Shown here: one piece after another, positions 1-5,770 of the stretch
Numbering within the stretch: the first letter of the stretch is position 1
Layout: each line of letters starts with the position of its first letter
Assembly: GCA_009827205.1 (NCBI GenBank)
Contig: WUAK01000186.1
Coordinates: forward strand, 1 to 5,770
Source of the DNA: Phycisphaeraceae bacterium
GTDB lineage: Bacteria; Planctomycetota; Phycisphaerae; Phycisphaerales; UBA1924
Reading direction: 5' to 3'
Length of the DNA: 5,770 nucleotides
Made by a program: the position numbers and the translations under genes
Notes under the pieces: generated by a model
The model's input: only the letters and a program-made list of their open reading frames with translations
Told to the model about the DNA's origin: nothing
The model's database searches: none

Positions 1-324
1 GCCACAATGACAACACTCCCATTGAGCCGCCGTAAGAACCTCCCGAGATATCTAGAGGCAATTCTGTATAGAATCGAAGCCTCTCGTGGGAAAGGCGTGT
101 CCAGGGATTCGGAGCTGCTGCAATCAGTGCTACCACACTGGCGAAGGTGTATTGAGCGAGCACGCTTACTTCACGATCTAGGCCTACATGACCCGCAGCT
201 CGACACATATCGGTGGATGATCGAAGAATACCGAGTGCAGCTCTTTGCACAACGAGTCGGAACACAGGGCAAGATAAAAACAATAACACTCGAAGATCAG
301 TGGGGCAAGACCAGATCACTCTAG
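1..324 (+). CDS. hrpA: ATP-dependent RNA helicase HrpA, C-terminal fragment (DUF3418 region)
   Basis: This is the last 107 codons of a gene entering from the left edge. The frame is open to base 1 and stops at TAG 322-324. The ATG at 7 is internal, not a start, because the fragment corresponds only to the very end of a protein of about 1,300 residues. Recognition rests on the HrpA tail: LPRYL near residues 14-18, a conserved Trp in 'LPHWRR', then RWMIEEYRVQLFAQRVGT near 71-88, which closely resembles the E. coli HrpA ending 'RWMIEELRVSYFAQQLGTPYPIS'. HrpA is a cytoplasmic DEAH-box helicase acting on RNA and ribosome-related substrates. The helicase core itself lies outside the window. The 3' end overlaps the convergent membrane glycosyltransferase gene by 9 nt. 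The gene appears functionally unrelated to the minus-strand operon. A related DEAH helicase carrying the same tail is the only realistic alternative. Confidence 0.87.
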   Translation, partial: ATMTTLPLSRRKNLPRYLEAILYRIEASRGKGVSRDSELLQSVLPHWRRCIERARLLHDLGLHDPQLDTYRWMIEEYRVQLFAQRVGTQGKIKTITLEDQWGKTRSL

Positions 325-1785
325 CGTTGGATCGCGTTCAGGATCATGCTTGAATAGCTTGATCGAAGAATACGGTTGCAATATGTGTCTGTCATACGTC
401 CAGATGAGATCGGCACGATCCTTCAGCCTATTCCATGTGAGCCCACCTGAAGTGCCAACCTTATCGATCACCCAGCTCTGACTATCTGATTCGTCTAGCT
501 TTTCCATCAGCTGACCACGAGTAACTTCTTCGATAGCATCGTCTTGCATGTAATAAGCACCGATAAGCCTCGCGTGAAAGTCACCATATATGACTTCATC
601 GGGTTGGCGCATCTCGCTGAGATCCTTAAACGCATCTCTCCATGCCGGCCTGTAACCACCACCTCCCGTGTAGTAACCTATATCTTGATAGAGACAGGCG
701 ATCAGAATAAGACCAGCAGGAATGCCACGTATAAATATGGGATATTCAGCAAGTGACCTTCGTGTTGATTTGTCTAGTGTGACCGCGGCGAGAAGCACCC
801 ATGCTGGCAGGGCGACAAAGGTATAACGCACATGAACGAAGTTATTGCCGAGTGCAAGGGCGCCCATAATACCGATAGGTAGTATTGAGGCTATCGCGAG
901 ATAGCTCCCTAGTCTGAACTCTCGCTGTACGAGCCACAAGAAGCCAGCAAAGGCAGTCAGCACAATCGCGGGATTGATATACCATACCGCTCCTGCGATG
1001 ATTACCTTTGCAGGCTGTGATGTTGTCTGCGCAAACTGCGCCCAGTTGTCAGGCCTGTTCTTGATATCATAAATAACAAGCCCGGCACAGATGGCAGCAA
1101 CAATCCCCCCGATGACAAATGATGCAATAGTAAGGCGTTTAGGATCGCGCGCCCGTACTCCACATATCCAATCTATACCAAAGATCAGCCCGACCATGAG
1201 AGCCGGCGGCTGAGACATAAAGCCAAAGAACAGGCAGACTAACGACAGCGTTAACTTCAGCCTTGAGCCGATAGTGGTTGCCTGATAGTAAAGCAGCAAT
1301 GCCATGTTATAGAAAAGCATCTGCTGGATATAGAACCGTCCGGTTTGCGACATGTGCAAGTGCCACGTGTTCACTGCGAGTATGAGCATAAAGAGTACGG
1401 CTGCCCTCGATCCAACTATCGGCTTTGAGAGCCACCCAAGGATTGGTACCGAGAGAACACCCAGAACGACACTCGGCAGCCTCACGAGTGATTCTGTAAT
1501 CCCAACAGACTGCCAGACACTGGGATTACTCGCGTATGCCGGATCTGGAAGTGAGCCGGTGAGTTTGAGAACCAGATATGTTGGTAGAAATCCGAACTGC
1601 TTGGTGATGTTGCCTGTTCCCAAGTTTGTCGCGTGAGTGACGCTGTAGATCTCGTCGATCCAGAAACTGGGGTTTCCAAGGCAGATGACTCGTAATATCA
1701 AAGATAGAAGTGTTGCCCCCAGGAGCCAAGCTAAGAAAACTCCCGTCTTCATTTGAGGATGCGCGCTTTGGTCATGCGTGATCAT
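316..1785 (-). CDS. Multi-spanning GT-C fold glycosyltransferase, family 39 (ArnT/PMT)-like
   Basis: This 489-residue integral membrane protein has about ten hydrophobic segments. The first is near residues 14-36, followed by an extracytoplasmic loop carrying FWIDE (D44, E45), the position of the catalytic acidic pair typical of GT-C/GT39 enzymes. Further family signs are RLPSVVLGVLSVP (102-114), MSQTGRFY (145-152), an RY pair after HV (320-321), and a soluble C-terminal part after about residue 370 containing 'YRPAWRDAF'. Known enzymes of this fold transfer a sugar from a polyprenyl-phosphate donor to an acceptor on the outer face of the inner membrane. ArnT (L-Ara4N to lipid A) and protein O-mannosyltransferases are examples. 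The start at 1785 overlaps the upstream stop as ATGA, implying translational coupling. An alternative ATG at 1752 (codon 12) has no better ribosome site. No Shine-Dalgarno stronger than GGGGC precedes 1785. It is the last gene of the operon and converges on hrpA. Substrate and acceptor are unknown. Confidence 0.85.
   Translation of the reverse strand: MITHDQSAHPQMKTGVFLAWLLGATLLSLILRVICLGNPSFWIDEIYSVTHATNLGTGNITKQFGFLPTYLVLKLTGSLPDPAYASNPSVWQSVGITESLVRLPSVVLGVLSVPILGWLSKPIVGSRAAVLFMLILAVNTWHLHMSQTGRFYIQQMLFYNMALLLYYQATTIGSRLKLTLSLVCLFFGFMSQPPALMVGLIFGIDWICGVRARDPKRLTIASFVIGGIVAAICAGLVIYDIKNRPDNWAQFAQTTSQPAKVIIAGAVWYINPAIVLTAFAGFLWLVQREFRLGSYLAIASILPIGIMGALALGNNFVHVRYTFVALPAWVLLAAVTLDKSTRRSLAEYPIFIRGIPAGLILIACLYQDIGYYTGGGGYRPAWRDAFKDLSEMRQPDEVIYGDFHARLIGAYYMQDDAIEEVTRGQLMEKLDESDSQSWVIDKVGTSGGLTWNRLKDRADLIWTYDRHILQPYSSIKLFKHDPERDPTLE
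1782..1785 (-). promoter_or_regulatory. ATGA stop/start overlap (translational coupling)
   Basis: Read on the minus strand, ATGA contains the start ATG of the GT39-like gene (1785-1783) and the stop TGA of the PF03706-type gene (1784-1782). The downstream gene has no strong Shine-Dalgarno sequence of its own, so termination-reinitiation by the same ribosomes is the likely mode of translation. Confidence 0.75.
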
Positions 1786-2819
1786 ATCGGTTGCCCCGAT
1801 CTCTGGGTGCCATCCGACTTTTGAATCGCCGAAAGAGAGAGGCCTCGAATAGCAAGAACAATCCCACCCATCACGCCATGAATGAGGAACACTGCGAACG
1901 CAAGCAACGACAACGTGATCGCATCGTCCTTAGCGACACCAAGCCCCGCAAGCATGTATACAAACATGCCTTCGCGGAGCCCGATTCCATTGATTGTCAA
2001 AGGGATCAACATGACGAAGAGTGCAATCGGCACTACATAGAAATAGTCGTAGAACGTAGGCGATATCCCAATAGCCCGACCAAGCAGGAAATGCATGAGG
2101 ATGACATTCAACTGCAATACGAGAGACAACACCATCGCACGTAAAAGAACGATGTGTTTACCCCGGTACGATTCTACCGCTTCATCTAATTTACCAAAGA
2201 ACTTGTTGATAGGCCTAGGAGAAGCGTGATAGACCGTCCTAGCCAGTTCTAGCAGAGCTTTCACCGGACTAAACACCATCAGAACCGAGACCGCTAGGCC
2301 TATAGCAACACCCACTACGGCTAATGGCAGTAGCTCCAGGTCATCAGACTGCTTATTCATGAGGGCTAAGCCCGCAACAGCGAATAATGCGAGCGCCGTG
2401 AGCCCGAGAATGCGATCAATGAATATCGTCGAAACTGCCACGGCTCTGGTCGCCCCAGCCTTCCAAGAGTCGTAGATTCGTACGACATCACCACCGATAG
2501 TACTCGGTAGCAACTGGTTGAAGAATACAGCGGTCATGCAGGATCGGAAGAGTATCGATTGACGCGCATGAACCCCCTGTTCTGCGAGCAAGCCTTTCCA
2601 GCGAAGAGATGTTATGAAGAAACCAATGTAAGGCGTGAGCAACGCAAGTACAAGAAAGACTGGGTCAGCGCTGGCAAGATTGGCCTTGATGTCGGTGAGC
2701 TCTATGCTGCTGAGCAAGTAGAAAAGCAATCCGAACGAGACCAAGAATTTGACAACGAGAAGCGCTGCTTTCTTAGGTGATATCCCACTGATTGTCTGAG
2801 CATCTTCAGGCGGAGGCAT
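1782..2819 (-). CDS. Flippase-like membrane protein, lysylphosphatidylglycerol synthase TM-region family (PF03706 type)
   Basis: This 345-residue polytopic membrane protein has about eight hydrophobic segments. Diagnostic motifs are LRWKGLL (72-78), FFNQLLPSTIGGDVVRIY (99-116), an IDR in the next segment (D135, R136) followed by LGL, and NGIGLREG (277-284). Together these define the family that forms the membrane half of MprF and also occurs alone. Stand-alone members are common in lipid, polysaccharide and glycosyltransferase clusters and are often named 'flippase-like'. The catalytic aminoacyl-transferase domain of MprF is absent, so phosphatidylglycerol lysylation is not supported. The start at 2819 is well determined: minus-strand AGGAGGT sits 5 nt upstream of the ATG. 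The first 14 nt overlap the end of the acyltransferase gene, and the stop overlaps the next start as ATGA. A role in translocating or handling the lipid-linked sugar of this operon is inferred from context only. Confidence 0.87.
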   Translation of the reverse strand: MPPPEDAQTISGISPKKAALLVVKFLVSFGLLFYLLSSIELTDIKANLASADPVFLVLALLTPYIGFFITSLRWKGLLAEQGVHARQSILFRSCMTAVFFNQLLPSTIGGDVVRIYDSWKAGATRAVAVSTIFIDRILGLTALALFAVAGLALMNKQSDDLELLPLAVVGVAIGLAVSVLMVFSPVKALLELARTVYHASPRPINKFFGKLDEAVESYRGKHIVLLRAMVLSLVLQLNVILMHFLLGRAIGISPTFYDYFYVVPIALFVMLIPLTINGIGLREGMFVYMLAGLGVAKDDAITLSLLAFAVFLIHGVMGGIVLAIRGLSLSAIQKSDGTQRSGQPI

Positions 2820-3570
2820 GCGAGACCTCCTGTGACTGCTCGGTACGCGTTCTGATTATCCGAGCCGGGACACCGGCCACGACGGCAAAGGGGGGCACAT
2901 CTTTTGTGACCACTGCACCGGCTGCAATAATCGCGTCGTTGCCCACCCGAACTCCATTGACGACTACAGCGCCCGCGCCGATCCAGCAACCATCACCTAA
3001 GACTAGGTGCTGATTTGCCACATGCCCCTGGTCCACAATCGGTACTTCAGTACTATCGGTGTGATACTGACCGCCACCGATGTAGGCATGACCGGCGATG
3101 ATGCACTTATTCCCAATAGTCACACTGCCCTCAACTGATGAGTGGACCGTGATACCTGCTCCGAAGCCACAGTCATCACCGATTGTGATTCTGCCAAGCT
3201 TGCTCGACAGTCTCGTCCCTCTTCCAAACATTGACCTGGAACCGACTGTGATGCCTAACTCCTTATCAGAGTTTGCATCGAAACAGCATCCGTCGTCTAT
3301 GACCACGCCCTGCCCGAGACTAATCTTCCTTGGATGTCTAAAAGCTGCGCCCGATCCGATGGCAATCTTTCGCCCGCATGAGGCGAACATACCTGGACAG
3401 AGCTTCTGACGAAGCAGAAGGCCGAGTGCACCTGGCACGCCCAACAGAAACAGTGACGTGAGCTCGTAACGAATAAGGAACGCGAGCGAGCGGCTTCCGA
3501 CGATAGCATCCTGGTATTTCCGCAACGCAGAGCTCTGCCCTTCAACCACGCTGTCCTTGATTGCGCCCAT
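2806..3570 (-). CDS. Left-handed beta-helix (hexapeptide-repeat) acyltransferase
   Basis: This is a 254-residue protein numbered from the ATG at 3570. The N-terminal 60 or so residues are helical, with a hydrophobic stretch (LTSLFLLGVPGALGLLL, about 37-53) that may attach it to the membrane. From about residue 70 come repeated [IV]-G-x-x-x-x turns (IAIGSG, ISLGQG, ITVGSR, ITIGDD, VTIGNK, VLGDGCWIGAGAVV), the signature of the left-handed beta-helix. It ends with the family's AAGAVVTKDVPPFAVVAGVPA and ARII. His170 in GGGQYH is the best candidate for the catalytic base, with His161 in IIAGHAYIG nearby. Such enzymes O- or N-acylate sugars using acyl-CoA. The acyl group and substrate cannot be read here. 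At the chosen start, stop and start are joined as TGATG and GGGGAG lies 3 nt upstream. An in-frame ATG at 3597 would add nine residues and overlap the previous gene by 28 nt without a clear ribosome site. Confidence 0.88.
   Translation of the reverse strand: MGAIKDSVVEGQSSALRKYQDAIVGSRSLAFLIRYELTSLFLLGVPGALGLLLRQKLCPGMFASCGRKIAIGSGAAFRHPRKISLGQGVVIDDGCCFDANSDKELGITVGSRSMFGRGTRLSSKLGRITIGDDCGFGAGITVHSSVEGSVTIGNKCIIAGHAYIGGGQYHTDSTEVPIVDQGHVANQHLVLGDGCWIGAGAVVVNGVRVGNDAIIAAGAVVTKDVPPFAVVAGVPARIIRTRTEQSQEVSHASA
2825..2831 (-). promoter_or_regulatory. Strong Shine-Dalgarno AGGAGGT of the PF03706-type gene
   Basis: On the minus strand AGGAGGT is followed by CTCGC and then the ATG ending at 2819, a 5-nt spacer. 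It lies inside the last codons of the acyltransferase gene. It fixes the start of the flippase-like gene and is by far the best ribosome binding site in the operon segment shown. Confidence 0.85.
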
Positions 3571-5105
3571 CAGCTCCCCGCTCCGTGGGTATTCCATGGC
3601 TCACGAAGCCGGTTGAACAGCTCCTCGAGCGATGCTCTCTGTTCCAGTTTCTCGTCTCCAGCGAGGCTCATGGCGTCTGCGATCACATCCCAATGGTCGA
3701 GAACAGACACCGGGTCCTGCCAGAGACCTGTGCGTCGCATGATCAGATCATCGGCGGACACTACGGCCTCATTCTCGACGATTTTCCGCATCTGATCAGT
3801 GATAGCTGGTCCAAGCGTCAGTTCCCCATAACCGGGAACTTGCGAAATGCACTCATCACACCGTACATCCTCCAGCGGGGCAACGGGCGGCCCTGGGAGC
3901 AGCCCAACAACTCTCTGTGCTAGACGTCTCGCAGTCGTGTATTTCACTCCTGAGACGGAGATGAGTCCTGTTGGCCCCCCATACTCAGTGTGGTCAACCA
4001 CGACGGGTTTATCGTTTGCGACATCAGCTCCCGCGTATGAGGCGGAAACCTGCCCGTTCCAGACGCAGGCCACGTCCACGGGCGAGACATCGAGGCCTGG
4101 GGCGGCTTCGTTGATCTGGTCAAGGAAGTTCTCGACCTCAAGCCTTGTCGGAATAACAGAGAAATCGTCAGAGTCGCACGGGATCTGCGCCGTACCTGCC
4201 ACTGTTTTCTCGCCGAAAGGCACGAGAAAGTATGTCTGCGATTCAGAGCCTTGCGCAGATACAGCGATCGCGGATTCGCTTATCGGTGCCCGGTCAAGCA
4301 CAAGATTGAACGCACGCATTGGTGTAAATAGTTCAGGTCGATCGACAGCAAGTCCAGAACATACTTCTCTGCACCATGGGCCTGCCGCGTTAAGCACAAT
4401 CGGCGCGTGAATCTCGTGTTCATTCTGTGTCACCATGTCCCTGCAGCGAACGCCGACAACCGAGCCCTCAACAGTCTCAATAGCGTCGGCAGAGCAGTAG
4501 TTCAACGAATCACAGCCCATCGATTGAGCAACGCGCAACAGATGCACAATGAAACGCTCAGGGCAGAGCATTCGTGCGTCGTACCAGACGCCACCACCCT
4601 TGAGACCGACTGTCGGTACTTGCGGCCAGTCTTGTGCTACATCACTCGGTGTGAGCACATGCCCCGGAGGTAGCTTGGTTTCTCCCGGCAATCTGCCTTC
4701 CAGGCGGGTCAGCTCCTTGTTGATTCGAATCGCGGCTTTGAACGCGCCGGGCCTCTTTAGTCCTTGTCCATACAACGGCATAAGGCATTGAAGGGGCTCG
4801 ACAAGCCCTGGAAACATGCGCATGAACCAGCGCCGTTCACGTACAGAGTCGACAAGTCGTGGCAGGTCCATCGATTGGAGATAGCGAAAACCGCCGTGCA
4901 GAATACGCATGCTGTTCCAGCTGGTGGCGCCGCCGAAGTCACCTCGTTCAATAAGCAAGCATCTGAGCCCGCGCTTGGCAGCCTCATAAAGCAGGCAGGC
5001 ACCCTGGATGCCTCCGCCGATTACGATAACGTCGTACTGAACCGACGAGAACTGATCGAAGTCTCTTGAGAGTGGTGCGAGTGTGTCGGCCGGGTTAGCC
5101 GTCAC
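3570..5105 (-). CDS. GlpD/GlpA-like FAD-dependent oxidoreductase (DAO family)
   Basis: This is a 511-residue protein numbered from the GTG at 5105. The N-terminal dinucleotide-binding fold is YDVIVIGGGIQGA (GGGIQG at 30-35), with E53 in LLIER closing the FAD adenosine-ribose site. Next come TSWNSMRILHGGFRYLQ (about 62-77), the counterpart of 'SSKLIHGGLRYLE' in aerobic glycerol-3-phosphate dehydrogenase, then NAAGPW (239-244), SGVKYTTAR (385-393, K388 matching the GlpD GGKLTT lysine), and a short C-terminal helical domain with ADDLIMRRTGLW (451-462) as in the GlpD C-terminal domain. GlpD oxidises sn-glycerol-3-phosphate to DHAP and passes electrons to quinone. Whether this enzyme uses G3P or another phosphorylated or sugar substrate is open, given its glycan-gene neighbours. 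I prefer the GTG at 5105 (AAGG 9 nt upstream, 11-nt overlap) over the GTG at 5156, which lacks a ribosome site and would overlap by 62 nt. Its stop shares one base with the next start. Confidence 0.85.
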   Translation of the reverse strand: MTANPADTLAPLSRDFDQFSSVQYDVIVIGGGIQGACLLYEAAKRGLRCLLIERGDFGGATSWNSMRILHGGFRYLQSMDLPRLVDSVRERRWFMRMFPGLVEPLQCLMPLYGQGLKRPGAFKAAIRINKELTRLEGRLPGETKLPPGHVLTPSDVAQDWPQVPTVGLKGGGVWYDARMLCPERFIVHLLRVAQSMGCDSLNYCSADAIETVEGSVVGVRCRDMVTQNEHEIHAPIVLNAAGPWCREVCSGLAVDRPELFTPMRAFNLVLDRAPISESAIAVSAQGSESQTYFLVPFGEKTVAGTAQIPCDSDDFSVIPTRLEVENFLDQINEAAPGLDVSPVDVACVWNGQVSASYAGADVANDKPVVVDHTEYGGPTGLISVSGVKYTTARRLAQRVVGLLPGPPVAPLEDVRCDECISQVPGYGELTLGPAITDQMRKIVENEAVVSADDLIMRRTGLWQDPVSVLDHWDVIADAMSLAGDEKLEQRASLEELFNRLREPWNTHGAGS

Positions 5106-5757
5106 GCTCGGCTGCCTTGGAATCGAGTTCCTTGGTCCAGATGACCTGGCGGACACCGAATGGGCGCTTGCCCTGCGATTCGTGGTAGATCCGAACCAGC
5201 AGCTCGCTTACGACACCAAACACGAGCATCTGGGCGGCAAGCAGAACCATCATCACAGAGAACATGACCAATACGTTGTTGTTGAGCTGGACCTGCGGCC
5301 CAAAGAACATGCCGTACTTCTGAAGCACCGCGATTCCAAGCGCCGTGAATGCCAAAGCGACCGAACAGAATGTGAGCTTGCCGAATAGATAAAGGGGCTT
5401 GGCGAGATAGTCATTCAGGAACTTCACAGTCATCAAATCGAGGATGACCTTGCCTGTTCGCACGAGACCGTACTTGCTCTTGCCTGCGACACGTGCGCGG
5501 TGGTTCACGACGCGCTCAGTGATGCGGGCGCCCTTCCAGACGCACAGCGCCGGAAGGAATCTGTGCATCTCGCCGTAGAGCTGGACATCGGTCAGTGATT
5601 CTCGTCTATAGACCTTCATCGCGCAGCCGAAGTCGTGGATCGGAGTCCAAGTGAGTTTCGAGATCAACTTGTTGGCGATCATCGAGGGCATCCGGCGAGA
5701 GAGAAACTTGTCCTGACGGTCTTTGCGCCATCCGCTCACGACGTCGTAGCCACGTCC
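5095..5757 (-). CDS. Family 2 glycosyltransferase, polyprenyl-phosphate sugar transferase type, N-terminally truncated by contig end
   Basis: These are 220 codons of a gene whose 5' part is missing. The frame runs without a stop from TAA 5097-5095 to the last genomic base at 5757 and begins GRGYDVVSGWRKDRQD, a mid-protein motif of DPM1/ArnC/GtrB-like GT2 enzymes. A GTG at 5739 lies within this motif (second V of DVV) and is not a start. Later features are HDFGC (about 41-45), GEMHRFLPAL (about 62-71), GKSKYGL (about 92-98), and two C-terminal membrane segments at about 124-146 and 162-186, then ELLVRIYHESQGKRPF, typical of membrane-anchored members. The GT-A nucleotide-sugar site with its DXD motif must lie in the missing part. 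Enzymes of this type transfer a sugar from a nucleotide donor to polyprenyl phosphate on the cytoplasmic side. It is the first operon gene visible and would supply a donor to the GT39-like enzyme at the other end. Confidence 0.88.
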   Translation of the reverse strand, partial: GRGYDVVSGWRKDRQDKFLSRRMPSMIANKLISKLTWTPIHDFGCAMKVYRRESLTDVQLYGEMHRFLPALCVWKGARITERVVNHRARVAGKSKYGLVRTGKVILDLMTVKFLNDYLAKPLYLFGKLTFCSVALAFTALGIAVLQKYGMFFGPQVQLNNNVLVMFSVMMVLLAAQMLVFGVVSELLVRIYHESQGKRPFGVRQVIWTKELDSKAAERDG

Positions 5758-5770
5758 AGATCGGAAGAGC
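5758..5770 (+). other. Residual Illumina adapter sequence at contig end (artefact)
   Basis: The final 13 bases read AGATCGGAAGAGC, identical to the common start of Illumina TruSeq adapters. They sit exactly at the end of the window, where untrimmed read-through adapter would be expected. They are very unlikely to be genomic: translated on the minus strand they would add residues ending in LFRS directly before the GT2 motif GRGYDVV. Genomic sequence should be taken to end at about 5757, give or take a base that could match by chance. Confidence 0.93.

Noticed and set aside
7..324. A complete small 105-residue gene starting at ATG 7
   Set aside because: The frame is open to base 1 and the product matches only the C-terminal end of HrpA, so the ATG is internal to a truncated gene.
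325..360. Weak inverted repeat (TTCAGG...CTTGAA) considered as a terminator after hrpA
   Set aside because: The arms are only about five matching pairs, AT-rich, and not followed by a T-run. They lie in coding sequence of the GT39-like gene.
218..373. Direct repeat of 14 bases, TGATCGAAGAATAC, at 218-231 and 360-373, flanking the convergent gene ends
   Set aside because: One copy encodes conserved HrpA residues (IEEY) and the other encodes YSSIK of the opposite-strand gene. There is no mobile element or inverted structure, and a single 14-mer repeat in about 5.8 kb is not rare enough (rough expectation around 0.1) to claim function.
1791..2144. Plus-strand open frame of 117 codons inside the PF03706 gene
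   Set aside because: It is a highly charged, low-hydrophobicity product lying antisense to conserved membrane-protein codons. It has no family resemblance and is a shadow frame.
2542..2552. An internal 11-base match (GATCGGAAGAG) to the same Illumina adapter, a possible chimeric junction
   Set aside because: The flanking bases do not continue the adapter. The site encodes LFRS in frame in the PF03706 protein, and the distance from the upstream EQG to the FFNQLLP motif looks normal for the family, so there is no sign of inserted or joined sequence. Read mapping across it would settle any doubt.
3847..4410. Plus-strand open frame of 187 codons opposite the FAD oxidoreductase gene
   Set aside because: It is rich in Ser, Thr, Pro and Ala, as expected from the complement of a coding frame, and has no recognisable motif. 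The opposite strand encodes conserved GlpD-like motifs across the same bases.
316..5757. Naming the operon as arn (arnC/arnT) or the membrane protein as mprF
   Set aside because: The Ara4N biosynthesis genes are absent from the window, the GT39-like protein is diverged, and the PF03706 protein lacks the MprF catalytic domain. Family-level names are all that can be supported.

Overview
This is a bacterial window, almost entirely coding, with roughly half GC by eye. It looks like a draft or metagenomic contig, because its last 13 bases are the standard Illumina TruSeq adapter start (5758-5770). The lineage cannot be fixed from these genes. An HrpA-type RNA helicase with the DUF3418 tail occurs in Gammaproteobacteria, Actinomycetota and Planctomycetota among others, and the envelope genes are of widely distributed families.

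Layout: the left edge (1-324, + strand) is the 3' end of hrpA. Everything from 316 to 5757 is a single minus-strand run of five genes. In transcription order (right to left) they are: a polyprenyl-phosphate-type family 2 glycosyltransferase, cut at its N-terminus by the contig end; a GlpD-like FAD-dependent oxidoreductase; a left-handed beta-helix (hexapeptide-repeat) acyltransferase; a flippase-like integral membrane protein of the lysylphosphatidylglycerol-synthase transmembrane family (PF03706 type); and a multi-spanning GT-C/family 39-type glycosyltransferase. Every junction overlaps (about 11, 1, 14 and 4 nt with the starts preferred here), so this is almost certainly one transcription unit with coupled translation. 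Its promoter lies beyond the right edge. The last gene converges on hrpA and their 3' ends overlap by 9 nt, leaving no intergenic space. No RNA gene, CRISPR array, insertion sequence or convincing terminator is visible.

How the genes may work together (inference): a membrane-anchored GT2 charges a polyprenyl phosphate with a sugar on the cytoplasmic face. The oxidoreductase and acyltransferase could supply or decorate a building block. The PF03706 protein is a candidate for moving or handling the lipid-linked intermediate. The GT39-like enzyme would transfer the sugar from the lipid carrier to an acceptor on the outer face. The overall logic resembles ArnC/ArnT-type lipid-A modification or other polyprenyl-P-sugar glycosylation, but neither sugar nor acceptor can be read from the sequence. 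The most unusual member is the GlpD-like enzyme embedded in an envelope-glycan operon.
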